Assembly (NCBI GenBank): GCA_964443275.1
Contig: CAYUCE010000020.1
Location: 1 to 32,478 of the forward strand
Origin: CAYUCE01 sp964443275
GTDB lineage: Bacteria > Bipolaricaulota > Bipolaricaulia > CAYUCE01
Reading direction: 5' to 3'
Length of the DNA: 32,478 nt
The notes under the pieces: generated by a model
What the model saw: only the letters and a program-made list of their open reading frames with translations
The model's database searches: none
What the model was told of the DNA's origin: nothing
Program-made: the position numbers and the translations under genes
In this document: piece by piece, positions 25,213 to 32,295 of the stretch
Position numbering within the stretch: position 1 is the first letter of the stretch
Layout of the letters: each line of letters begins with the position of its first letter

Positions 25213-26220
25213 CTACAACCTTTCCTGTTTGGGTTCTCTAAGCATCAGTTCATCCACTTTGCTGGAAGGATTACCACCTTCGTAAATTATCTCGTAGACG
25301 GCTTCGGTGATAGGAAGTTCGATATTTTTGAGGCTGGCCATCTCGTGCAAGACCTGGCATCCATAGACCCCTTCGGCTACTTTGTCCATATTGGCTAGAA
25401 CTTCTTCAGCGCTTTTCCCTTTACCTATTTGATATCCCACATATCGGTTTCTGCTGTGTTCGCTTATACAGGTGGTGACCAAATCTCCCAGGCCGGAAAG
25501 ACCAAAGAAAGTCTCTTTTTTCACTTCTAATACTTCAGCCAGTCTAGTTAGCTCTGCCAGCCCGCGGGAGATAAGGGCCCCTTTTGAATTATCACCGTAA
25601 CCCAGGCCGTCTGATATTCCGCAAGCCAGGGCAATGACGTTTTTTACCGCCCCCGCATATTCAACCCCTTTTATGTCCCTTGATAAGTATACCCGGAAAC
25701 GCTCGGTCATAAAGGCCTCTTGCATGATTTTTCCGTGTTCTAGGTCTTTGCCGGCTAAAACTACGGTAGTAGGGATCTCCCGGCCTACTTCTTCGGCGTG
25801 GCTGGGGCCGGAAAGTGTATATACCCGGCCGAGGTCAAGTTCTTGGTCGATTACTTCGGACATGGTTAAAAAGCTTCCTCGTTCCAACCCTTTGGCTAAA
25901 TTTATGAAGGTGGATTTCTGCTGGGCTGAAGGGGAGAGGATGTCCGCTACCCGCTTGCAAATTTTACGTACCACAAAGGAGGGAACCACGATCAGAAATA
26001 CTTGGCCTTGCCCGGTTATCTCTTCTAAGTCCGTGAATATCTCTAAATTCTTGCCGGGCAGTTTCACCCCGGGCAGATATTTTGTATTCTCTCGTTTTTT
26101 CTTTAATACGGCGGCCAGATCTTTATCTTCTGCCCACAGATGTACCGAATGTCCTTTTTGAGCAAGCAATCCAGCTATGGCTGTTCCCCATCCGCCTGCT
26201 TTAAGTACAGTAAATTCCAT
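25213..26220 (-). CDS. gpsA: Glycerol-3-phosphate dehydrogenase [NAD(P)+]
   Basis: The enzyme makes sn-glycerol-3-phosphate from dihydroxyacetone phosphate for phospholipids. Family parts are TVLKAGGWGTAIAG at the N-terminus, VPSFVVRKIC, NLAKGLERGSF, LSGPSHAEEV, the catalytic lysine in GAVKNVIALACG, GDNSKGALISRGLAEL and GLSGLGDLVTTC. The length of 335 aa is normal. One residue is odd: the first glycine of the dinucleotide-binding GxGxxG motif is lysine (K7), encoded by AAA at 26200-26202. This would be expected to disturb NAD(P) binding unless it is a sequencing error or tolerated. The gene lies 11 bp after ctpA on the minus strand; the ribosome site AAGGTGA is about 15 bases upstream, further than usual. 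Confidence 0.93.
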   Translation of the reverse strand: MEFTVLKAGGWGTAIAGLLAQKGHSVHLWAEDKDLAAVLKKKRENTKYLPGVKLPGKNLEIFTDLEEITGQGQVFLIVVPSFVVRKICKRVADILSPSAQQKSTFINLAKGLERGSFLTMSEVIDQELDLGRVYTLSGPSHAEEVGREIPTTVVLAGKDLEHGKIMQEAFMTERFRVYLSRDIKGVEYAGAVKNVIALACGISDGLGYGDNSKGALISRGLAELTRLAEVLEVKKETFFGLSGLGDLVTTCISEHSRNRYVGYQIGKGKSAEEVLANMDKVAEGVYGCQVLHEMASLKNIELPITEAVYEIIYEGGNPSSKVDELMLREPKQERL

Positions 26221-26231
26221 TTTGTTGTGTA

Positions 26232-27443
26232 TTAATCACCTTTTAGGTTTCTAACCGGCCTTTTACCGGTCATTAGTTCTTGAGCCGATATTGTACACGG
26301 ACACCGACTATCCAGATGTGCTTTTATCCACTCGGTTGCCCTTTCTAAGTCCTTACTTGCATCCAGAACCTCTATATCCGGGAAAAGACCCACCTGGTGT
26401 ATCTTTTGGTCTGTGGAAGTGTAGAACTCGGCTGTAGTTAAAATAACTGCTGACCCATCTTTAAGGGGGTAAGTCTCCTGAACTAGGCCTTTACCGAAGC
26501 TCTTTCGTCCTACTAATATCCCCATCTGATGGGCCCTTATAGCACCGGCCACGATCTCTGAGGCGCTTGCCGTCCCACTATTTATAAGCACCGCCATGGG
26601 TAGATTGGGAAAGTCGTTACCTCTAGTTTGGTATGCATCTTCCCCGGACCTGCTAACAGTTTTTATTACCATTCCTTCATCCACAAATTGACTAGCTACC
26701 TGGATAGCTGAATGTAGGAGGCCGCCCGGATTGTCCCTCAAATCGATAATTAACCCTTTAATTTCTCGGTCTTCAAATTCTTTTAGGGCTTTGACCAAAT
26801 TGGCCGGGGTGTGATTGTTAAAACTGGATATCTCTATAAATCCGATCTGCTTATCGATAAGCCGTGACTTTACGCTTTCTACAACTATTAATTCTCTTAT
26901 CACCGTGATTTCCTCTACTTCACCGGATTGATGCTGGACGGTTAGAAGGACTGGTTCACCTTCTGGTCCCTGCAATTTTTCCACCACTTGATCTTGACTG
27001 AGACCTTTGGCCGGTTGGCCGTCGATTTTAAGTATTATATCCCCTGCTTTTATTCCCGCCCGCTTGGCCGGTGAGCCGTCTAAGGGTTTAACTATCTTTG
27101 GGTAATCATCTTTAACGGTTATTTGGATACCCACCCCCACAAATTCTCCCTCCAACTGGTCATTGAATTGCTTGTATTCCTTTTGATTTAGGAAGCGGGA
27201 GTAGGGATCGTCCAATTTTTTTATCATCCCCTCAATAGCCCCATGAAGCAGCTCTTGATCGGTAACTTCTTGGGAATGTAAATAATGCCCTTTAAGGAAT
27301 TCATAAGCTCGATAAAGGGGTGAGAAAAGATCAGGTGCCTGCGGCTGGCCGCCGCCGGTAACCCCGAAGTAGGAAAAATATACCAGGAAAGGAAGTCCTA
27401 TCAATAAAACAATTATGGATATCTTCTTACATAATCTTTTCAT
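26232..27443 (-). CDS. ctpA: Carboxyl-terminal processing protease (S41 family, PDZ)
   Basis: This is a serine protease acting outside the cytoplasmic membrane on protein C-termini. The N-terminus (residues about 8-28) is a hydrophobic signal or anchor helix. A short helical part with LLHGAIEGMIKKLDDPYSRF precedes a PDZ domain at about 95-175 (FVGVGIQITV ... VKPLDGSPAKRAGIKAGDII). The protease core contains GFIEISSFN, IDLRDNPGG, the serine-lysine dyad S293 in SGTASASEIVAGA and K318 in FGKGLVQE. The length of 403 aa is normal. ATG 27443 is chosen over TTG 27449, because AAGGTGATT lies at the right distance. It is the first gene of a ctpA-gpsA unit on the minus strand. Confidence 0.94.
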   Translation of the reverse strand: MKRLCKKISIIVLLIGLPFLVYFSYFGVTGGGQPQAPDLFSPLYRAYEFLKGHYLHSQEVTDQELLHGAIEGMIKKLDDPYSRFLNQKEYKQFNDQLEGEFVGVGIQITVKDDYPKIVKPLDGSPAKRAGIKAGDIILKIDGQPAKGLSQDQVVEKLQGPEGEPVLLTVQHQSGEVEEITVIRELIVVESVKSRLIDKQIGFIEISSFNNHTPANLVKALKEFEDREIKGLIIDLRDNPGGLLHSAIQVASQFVDEGMVIKTVSRSGEDAYQTRGNDFPNLPMAVLINSGTASASEIVAGAIRAHQMGILVGRKSFGKGLVQETYPLKDGSAVILTTAEFYTSTDQKIHQVGLFPDIEVLDASKDLERATEWIKAHLDSRCPCTISAQELMTGKRPVRNLKGD

Positions 27444-27543
27444 CAGCAATCACCTTATTTATTATTTCACTTTGATGTTATCAAAATAAAGTCTTCGTTG
27501 CTATCTGTCTTTACCGTATCTATTTAGCCGCATGAAAACCTTC

Positions 27544-27783
27544 GGAATGACACAGAGGCCATTGTCTACATCTGGCGTATCATAAAAACGTAGGGTTGGG
27601 CCTCTGTGCCCAACCGAAACATGCCGGCCTATCATAAAAACGTAGGGTTGGGCCTCTGTGCCCAACCGAAACATACTGGAATGGCACAGAGGCCATTCCC
27701 TACATCTGGCCTATGGCGAATTTGTATTTTAAAGCCTCTGTACCCCACCAAATGAATAACATCAGAAGTTAACGATCCCCTAT
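27544..27783. repeat. Repeat cluster related to the MITE-like element, reverse orientation
   Basis: Four hairpin units lie here between divergent genes. The two outer ones (from 27544 and from 27678) are GGAATG-type units ending CTACATCTGGC; the two inner ones are 45 bp, identical, at 27578-27622 and 27630-27674 (period 52), and carry GGTTGGGC-CTCTGT-GCCCAACC. The stems differ between the two types (AATGGC against TTGGGC) but stay paired, and the loop stays CTCTGT or its complement. GATCCCCTA at 27774-27782 is the reverse complement of the left end of copy 1. The cluster appears to be an expanded, inverted copy of the same element. Confidence 0.75.
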
Positions 27784-27842
27784 TATAGCCTCTTCAGATG
27801 GCTAAACAATTACTCCTTACCGAATATAAAATCCGAAATTGC

Positions 27843-27871
27843 TTGCTAAAATCGAATCCTCATTGTATGAT
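27843..27871 (+). promoter_or_regulatory. Promoter of the unknown 253-aa gene
   Basis: TTGCTA (27843-27848) and TATGAT (27866-27871) are spaced by 17 bp. Transcription would start near 27878, only about 18 nt before the start codon at 27896, and the ribosome site GGAGG (27885-27889) would lie inside this short leader. The fit of all three distances supports both the promoter and the chosen start. Confidence 0.65.
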
Positions 27872-27895
27872 TTCCTTATTGTAAGGAGGGTTATC

Positions 27896-28657
27896 ATGAA
27901 GGCAAGCATCGTCTTAAATCCCAACGAATCGAAGAGGCTAATTGCAAAAGGAGTAGCCCAACTTCCGGTCATAAAAGAGGCTTTAAAAAGTGGAACCGTA
28001 GTAATAGGATTTGGTTCCACTAACGGATATGTGGCAGAAGAGCTGCTCGGCCAATCTATCGACAAGGACCGCTTTGTGGCCGGATTTAACGATGGGGTAA
28101 ATAACGTCACCAAGCCGGACAAGCGGGATAGGGAGTTAGTCATTATAGAAGGAGAATTAACTGATAAAACCTCCGGGGATGTACGGGATGAACTGACTTG
28201 TAGAGACGTATTCATCAAAGGTGGAAATGCCCTAGATCCATACGGGGTGGTAGGAGTGATGGTGGGTTCCAAGAGCGGAGGCACGGTAGGTGCAAATATG
28301 GGTTATGTGGTCTCCTGCGGAGTTAACCTTATTATCCCCATAGGGCTTGAGAAAGCTATCCATAACTCGGTGGAAGAAGTATCGCAAGAAATAGGCATTA
28401 CCAAACTTGACCGCTATATGGGCGCCCCTATCGGACTGTGGCCTCTTTACGGGGTGGTGGTAACGGAGCTGGAAGCCATCGAACTTCTGGCCGAAGTTAG
28501 AGCCTTTCAGATAGGAGCCGGGGGGATAGCCGGCGGGGAAGGAAGCGTAACTTTGGGGGTGGCCGGAGAAAAACCGGAGGTAAAAAAGATATTTGAACTG
28601 GCAGAAAAAATTAAAGGAGAACCCCCCATATCACCCCGCGGCGCCTATGAGCAGTAA
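27896..28657 (+). CDS. Conserved-looking protein of unknown function, 253 aa
   Basis: I do not recognise this family. The ATG at 27896 is chosen because AAGGAGGG lies just upstream and a promoter fits it; the open frame extends 19 codons further up to a TTG without a ribosome site. The protein is soluble: no signal peptide or clear membrane helix. An alpha/beta pattern is visible with GTVVIGFGSTNGYVAEELLG at about 31-50, which recalls the nucleotide or sugar-phosphate loop of Rpi/DeoR-like folds, and a glycine-rich centre (GVVGVMVGSKSGGTVGANMG near 115). The end has GAGGIAGGEGSVTLGVAG. Glycine content is high. The gene is monocistronic and divergent from ctpA, and the neighbours give no clue to function. 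The fold suggestion is inference only. Confidence 0.7.
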   Translation: MKASIVLNPNESKRLIAKGVAQLPVIKEALKSGTVVIGFGSTNGYVAEELLGQSIDKDRFVAGFNDGVNNVTKPDKRDRELVIIEGELTDKTSGDVRDELTCRDVFIKGGNALDPYGVVGVMVGSKSGGTVGANMGYVVSCGVNLIIPIGLEKAIHNSVEEVSQEIGITKLDRYMGAPIGLWPLYGVVVTELEAIELLAEVRAFQIGAGGIAGGEGSVTLGVAGEKPEVKKIFELAEKIKGEPPISPRGAYEQ

Positions 28658-28668
28658 TGGGGATTGAT

Positions 28669-29134
28669 GGATTAGGGATCACTACGATAAGGAGCCGGAT
28701 ATCATGAAGACGTGGAGGGAATTAGACGTTTGGAAGAAGGCTCACATACTAACATTGAAAGTCTACCAAGCCGTGAAGTCTTTTCCCGCCGAGGAACGTT
28801 AACGACTTTCCGATCAATTATGCAGGGCAGCTGCCTCTATACCGGCAAATATCGTAGAAGGTCAAGCCAGGCAAACAACCAAGGAGTACTTACAGTACCT
28901 CTACAATGCTAGAGGCTCAACGGAGGAAATCCGCTATCACTTGCTACTAGCTAAGGATTTAGATATTTTGAGTGAACAAGCTTATAATAATCTGGAAGCG
29001 GAGTATGAAACGATAAGCAAGATGTTAAACGGTTTAATTAATTCTCTTAAGTCAACAGAAGAGAGTTAAGTAAGGGTAGATGGGAAGGAACCGAGCGAAA
29101 TCACACGATCTTTAATTACCTAAATCCCTAATCC
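28669..29134. repeat. 11-bp inverted repeats flanking the four-helix-bundle pseudogene
   Basis: GGATTAGGGAT at 28669-28679 and its exact reverse complement ATCCCTAATCC at 29124-29134 enclose the four-helix-bundle relic, lying 24 bp before its start and 54 bp after its end. The right side extends with further related bases (CTTAATCC). The arrangement suggests a small mobile cassette or a long stem around the gene. Confidence 0.6.
28704..29069 (+). pseudogene. Four-helix bundle protein (S23 rRNA intervening-sequence type), nonsense-mutated
   Basis: The frame reads TWRELDVWKKAHILTLKVYQ and SFPAEER, meets TAA at 28800-28802, and continues in the same frame as LSDQLCRAAASIPANIVEGQ, TTKEYLQYLYNARGSTEEIR and LLLAKDLDIL to TAA at 29067-29069. 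Both parts match the four-helix bundle family known from insertions in 23S rRNA genes and from chromosomal copies. In relatives the stop position is usually tyrosine (EERYGLSDQ), so one base change (TAC or TAT to TAA) explains the loss. GGAG precedes the ATG. Without the stop the protein would be 121 aa, a normal length. Inverted repeats flank it. The function of the family is not established. Confidence 0.88.
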
Positions 29135-29160
29135 CTTAATCCTAATTTTGTTATCCTTAT

Positions 29161-29340
29161 TCTACGGCCGGCCAAGTGATGAACCTTATAAACCGCTACG
29201 GGGTGGAAGTGTCCGGTACCGAATATTCAGATCCGCCCGCCTTAACGGTCAGAGTAAAAAGATCAAAAATTGAGAAATTAAAGAATGCTTTGAGGGAAGC
29301 TACCGGTGGGAAGGTTGAGTTTTACGGGCCGGAGCCCTAA
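29161..29340 (+). pseudogene. 3' remnant of yigZ (IMPACT family), DUF1949 part only
   Basis: Sixty codons ending at TAA 29338-29340 read STAGQVMNLINRYGVEVSG, then EYSDPPALTVRVKRSKIEKL and LREATGGKVEF. This pattern (AG, amphipathic helix, Y, TLRV-like strand, helix, GK.E) matches the C-terminal DUF1949 domain of YigZ/YvyE proteins. The N-terminal IMPACT domain, roughly two thirds of the protein, is absent; upstream come a stop codon and then the four-helix-bundle relic. GTG 29176 or ATG 29179 could in theory start a 54-residue peptide but no ribosome site is seen. The break point lies next to the right inverted repeat of the four-helix-bundle cassette. The assignment rests on a short alignment done by eye. 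Confidence 0.55.
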
Positions 29341-29352
29341 AATAGGGTCAAA

Positions 29353-29949
29353 ATGTATGATTATATCGAAGGAACTCCGGTAGAGATAACCGAGGATTCA
29401 ATAGTTTTGGAAAATGACGGCATCGGTTATCGGATTTATACTTCCCGAGCTACCTTAGAAAATGTCACCTCCTACGATGAACCGATAAAGCTTTTTACCC
29501 ACCTGCAGGTAAGAGAAGATACCCTCAACCTTTACGGTTTTGACAGCCGAAAGGAGTGGGAACTTTTTCAGATGCTTTTACCGGTATCTCGAATCGGCCC
29601 TAAAGTGGCAATTCAAGTGCTATCTTCTATTCCCTACCAACGTTTTAAAGAGGCCATCTTGGAGGAGGATTTAACTACCCTGGAATCCATAAAAGGGGTA
29701 GGCAAAAAGACGGCCAAGAGGCTGGTCTTGGAACTAAAAGAAAAGATTGCCGAGCTTCCCTTTCAAGAAGGCAAAGCTCCTCCCTTAACAAATATAGAAG
29801 AGGTAGCCTTGAAAGCGCTTACCTCTAAATCCCTGGGTTTTACTCAAAAGGAAGCCCGGCGGGCGATTCAAAAGGTCAAACAAAACTGTACGGAAGATCT
29901 AAGTACCGAAGAACTAGTCAAAAGGGCATTAGAAGTAATTTCCGGCTAA
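29353..29949 (+). CDS. ruvA: Holliday junction branch migration protein RuvA
   Basis: RuvA binds Holliday junctions as a tetramer and loads the RuvB motor in recombination repair. The N-terminal OB-fold starts YDYIEGTPVEITEDSIVLEN and covers about residues 1-62. Two helix-hairpin-helix motifs are visible: VSRIGPKVAIQVLSS near 77 and IKGVGKKTAKRLVLELKEKI near 112. The C-terminal RuvB-binding domain (about 145-198) ends in a helical EELVKRALEVISG. The length of 198 aa is typical. The start codon has only a weak purine-rich site (TAGGGT). It lies 12 bp after the yigZ remnant. ruvB and ruvC, its usual neighbours, are not in the window. Confidence 0.96.
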   Translation: MYDYIEGTPVEITEDSIVLENDGIGYRIYTSRATLENVTSYDEPIKLFTHLQVREDTLNLYGFDSRKEWELFQMLLPVSRIGPKVAIQVLSSIPYQRFKEAILEEDLTTLESIKGVGKKTAKRLVLELKEKIAELPFQEGKAPPLTNIEEVALKALTSKSLGFTQKEARRAIQKVKQNCTEDLSTEELVKRALEVISG

Positions 29950-29975
29950 CTCTCTCCCCCCGTCCTGCAATTTCC

Positions 29976-30467
29976 TTACATATATTTTGTTATCTTTTCC
30001 AACTCTATTCTTGAGGAACTTCGGGTCCCCTCTGTAGGATAGCCCATGGTGATTAGCATCATCAGTTCCTCCGATCTTTCAGCTTCCAGAATTTCTTCGG
30101 CCTTAGAATTTCGGGTCAGACCTATCCAACAGGTTCCTATACCCAGCCCATGAGCGGCCAGTAAGATATTTTGTGCACAAGCGCCAATGCCTTGAGCGTC
30201 TTTCAGTTCCTCGTAACCTCTTGTTTTGTCCTTCATAATGGCCAGGGTTACCGGCGCATTTTTGATTAGGCCTTGGGGGACCGTTCTTTCCAGCTTCTCT
30301 TTGGTGCGGTCGTCGGTTACCACAATAAACTTCCAGGGCTGGGTGTTTCTTCCCGACGGTGCCCACCGACCGGCCTCCAATATCTTTTCTATGTCCTCTT
30401 TGGGAATTTCTTTGTCCTGATACTCACGTACTGACCTGCGTTCTCTTATTGCTTCAAATAAGTCCAT
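29976..30467 (-). CDS. Nitroreductase-family flavoprotein
   Basis: This is a small FMN-dependent oxidoreductase that uses NAD(P)H. The typical opening is DLFEAIRERRSVREYQDKEI, where the RRSVR residues bind FMN phosphate. Further family parts are WAPSGRNTQPWKFIVV near residue 36, the helix GACAQNILLAAHGLGIGTCW near 95, and a final MGYPTEG. The length of 163 aa is short but normal for this branch. AGGAGGG stands before the ATG on the minus strand. It converges with ruvA and probably shares a minus-strand transcript with the dUTPase-like gene 43 bp upstream. The substrate in this family cannot be told from sequence. Confidence 0.9.
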   Translation of the reverse strand: MDLFEAIRERRSVREYQDKEIPKEDIEKILEAGRWAPSGRNTQPWKFIVVTDDRTKEKLERTVPQGLIKNAPVTLAIMKDKTRGYEELKDAQGIGACAQNILLAAHGLGIGTCWIGLTRNSKAEEILEAERSEELMMLITMGYPTEGTRSSSRIELEKITKYM

Positions 30468-30510
30468 CAGTTTCCCTCCTTTTTATTATCTTGGGTTGAG
30501 TGGTTTTTTC

Positions 30511-30966
30511 TCACTCTTCTATTACCATCAATTTGCTCAAACGGGCGTTTTCCTTTATGTTTACCCCCGCACTTCCTACGAAGAGCACGTTTGTTATCTC
30601 AGCCTGGGTCTTGCCGGTAAAGGTGATGGTGGGATGATGGCAGCCGTTTCGTATCAGCCAGCTTTTGGGTTGTAGGATTCCCACCTCGCTTTCCGGTAGG
30701 TCCATCTCCTCATTATATTTTATTAGATACTCACCGGCGGGGAGCTCCCACCAGCCGTATTGATCATCGGGGGACCTTTTTGCGGACTCAACCTTTTCGA
30801 CATCTGATTCTTCGTATTCCCCGCCCCCAAAATCTATATCTCCCAGTGAAGTTATTTTATTGATTTTATCTACCGTAAGGTCTACGCCATCCGGCCCCAG
30901 TTGGGTGTCTTTGTAGGTTAAGTTTTTCAGGTATTCAATTACTTCTTCCGGCTTTTTAATTTTCAT
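30511..30966 (-). CDS. dUTPase/dCTP deaminase-superfamily protein, active site altered
   Basis: The 151-aa protein aligns with archaeal-type trimeric dUTPases: GPDGVDLTVDKI near residue 25, IDFGGGE, GWWELPAGEYLIKYNE near 87, VGILQPKSWLIRNG near 105, and a final GVNIKENARLSKLMV. In active dUTPases the segment after RxG contains a strand with the catalytic Asp (WDPGYEG type). Here that place reads PTITFTGKTQAEI, without the Asp. So hydrolysis of dUTP is doubtful and another ligand or a binding role is possible. The ATG is preceded by GGAGGG. It lies upstream of the nitroreductase gene on the same strand and is divergent from the exported nuclease-like gene. Confidence 0.65.
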   Translation of the reverse strand: MKIKKPEEVIEYLKNLTYKDTQLGPDGVDLTVDKINKITSLGDIDFGGGEYEESDVEKVESAKRSPDDQYGWWELPAGEYLIKYNEEMDLPESEVGILQPKSWLIRNGCHHPTITFTGKTQAEITNVLFVGSAGVNIKENARLSKLMVIEE

Positions 30967-31129
30967 ACTCTCCCTCCTTATCTTTGGACTAATCCATTAT
31001 TAGATTAAGGTAAATCGGAGGCTGTAGCAACGTTTGGATAGCTGAATATTACAGGAAATTTAAGGCTGGTTAAATCTTCTTGATGAAAACACATTCTTGA
31101 GTTAAGGTTATTGGTAGAGGGTGGTAAAA

Positions 31130-32032
31130 ATGAGAAAGAGGGGATTGCTCTTAATAATTGTTCTTTTATTCGTGGCCTTATCTACGTATGGGATACAGAA
31201 CCAATTTGAACGAGCTGTTGGCTTACATTCAACGGATGGGGATTGCATTAAGGTAGAATTTGTTGGAGATGGTAGAGAGAGTGTGCGTTATAACTCGGTC
31301 AATGCTCCCAAAAAGGATCAGTGTTTTGGACCGGAGGCAACAAGTTATAATGATCAATTGATCAAGGGGAAAAATATATGGCTTGAACTGAATCCCGTGG
31401 ATGATGGGTACGAAAAATCATACCAAAGAGTTTTGGCTTACCCTTTCCTTGGTCCAGCAAGGACGCAATCAAATAGTGTCGAAATACTTCTTGTAGAAAA
31501 GGGATATGCACGGTTAGATGTAAGAAACCCTAACGATGATGATATTATGGAGGGGAAAGATTTTAACGTCAGATATGCTGATTGGATCATTGAAGCCCAG
31601 AGGAAGGCTGTCCTCAATCGACGTGGCTGGTGGAGAATGTGTGATGAGCACACGGAAACAAATTTTGTTATAGCGGTTATCAAGCAGTGGAGCGAGGATG
31701 AAGTGGTGTATTTAGTAAACCGTGGTGACTCCCCTATTGATCTTGCAGCAGAGTGGATATTAAAGGATTCCACAGGAGGGGACCGAAATACGCTCGATTT
31801 CAGTGATCATTTTTATGGAAAATGTTTACTCCCGCCAGCCGGTGTGCTTAGGATTCATTCTGGTTCAATAGCTACCGGCAGAGGTGGTGAGCATACTGCC
31901 TGTGGAAAACCCGAAATAGATTTGATGTGGACTGGTCATCACATTTGGAATAATAATAAGGACAAAGCTGAGCTTCATGATCTCGAAGGTGAGGTAGTAG
32001 ACCGCTATGAATATCCTCTCCAATGGGATTAG
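31130..32032 (+). CDS. Exported protein with thermonuclease-like (SNase) and lamin-tail domains
   Basis: A signal peptide is clear: basic RKRG, then hydrophobic LLLIIVLLFVALSTYG. Residues about 30-165 resemble staphylococcal nuclease: STDGDCIKVEF, FGPEATSYNDQLI, SYQRVLAY with R100, and EAQRKAVLNRRGWW. Of the catalytic residues, R53 and R100 match, but the D40 and E43 positions are N58 and K61 in VNAPKK, so nuclease activity is questionable. Residues about 180-300 look like a lamin-tail domain (VVYLVNRGDSPIDLAAEW, LPPAGVLRIHSG, NNNKDKAELHDLEG), common in secreted nucleases and adhesins. ATG 31130 follows GAGGGTGG; the in-frame GTG at 31121 is within that site. The mature 280-aa protein acts outside the cytoplasm. 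Its ligand is unknown. Confidence 0.8.
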   Translation: MRKRGLLLIIVLLFVALSTYGIQNQFERAVGLHSTDGDCIKVEFVGDGRESVRYNSVNAPKKDQCFGPEATSYNDQLIKGKNIWLELNPVDDGYEKSYQRVLAYPFLGPARTQSNSVEILLVEKGYARLDVRNPNDDDIMEGKDFNVRYADWIIEAQRKAVLNRRGWWRMCDEHTETNFVIAVIKQWSEDEVVYLVNRGDSPIDLAAEWILKDSTGGDRNTLDFSDHFYGKCLLPPAGVLRIHSGSIATGRGGEHTACGKPEIDLMWTGHHIWNNNKDKAELHDLEGEVVDRYEYPLQWD

Positions 32033-32070
32033 AATAAAGGAGTGAAGCCAAACAAGCTTTGAGCATTAAT

Positions 32071-32100
32071 TTGACTACCTTCCAAGCTTTGAGTTAAAAT
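32071..32100 (+). promoter_or_regulatory. Candidate promoter of the tRNA genes
   Basis: TTGACT (32071-32076) and TAAAAT (32095-32100) are spaced by 18 bp, and the first tRNA starts 10 bp after the -10 box. The direct repeat CAAGCTTTGAG occurs at 32053-32063 and again at 32083-32093, inside the spacer, 30 bp apart. Confidence 0.5.
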
Positions 32101-32110
32101 AAAATGCTAT

Positions 32111-32185
32111 GGCCGCATAGCCAAGTGGTAAGGCAAGGGTCTGCAAAACCCTCATACCCCGGTTCAAATCCGGGTGCGGCCTCCA
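32111..32185 (+). tRNA. tRNA-Cys (GCA)
   Basis: The cloverleaf is complete. The acceptor stem GGCCGCA pairs with TGCGGCC, the anticodon arm is AGGGT-CTGCAAA-ACCCT with anticodon GCA at 32143-32145, the T-arm contains GGTTCAAATCC, and the discriminator base is T. CCA (32183-32185) is encoded. Confidence 0.96.
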
Positions 32186-32219
32186 AAGTTATAAATTTAA
32201 CTTGCTTTTTTGTTATTAC

Positions 32220-32295
32220 GGGTGGTTAGCTCAGTAGGGAGAGCGCCTGCTTGACGTGCAGGAGGTCACAGGTTCAAATCCTGTACCACCCACCA
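32220..32295 (+). tRNA. tRNA-Val (GAC)
   Basis: The acceptor stem GGGTGGT pairs with ACCACCC, the D-arm has AGCTCAGTAGGGAGAGC, and the anticodon arm is CCTGC-TTGACGT-GCAGG with anticodon GAC at 32243-32245. The T-arm contains GGTTCAAATCC. The discriminator is A and CCA (32293-32295) is encoded. It lies 34 bp after tRNA-Cys, probably in one transcript. Confidence 0.96.

Noticed and set aside
25193..25236. GAACCCAAA/TTTGGGTTC inverted repeat between the fusion gene and gpsA as a bidirectional terminator.
   Set aside because: The loop is 26 bases, the repeat overlaps the gpsA coding end and no T tract follows in the right place.
25634..26161. 175-codon open frame on the plus strand across gpsA.
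   Set aside because: It is the antisense shadow of gpsA, whose motifs are intact in the other strand.
27578..27674. Two 45-bp identical repeats with a 7-bp spacer, CRISPR-like at first sight.
   Set aside because: Only two units, the spacing is far too short, the repeats contain strong hairpins of the dispersed element, and no cas genes are near.
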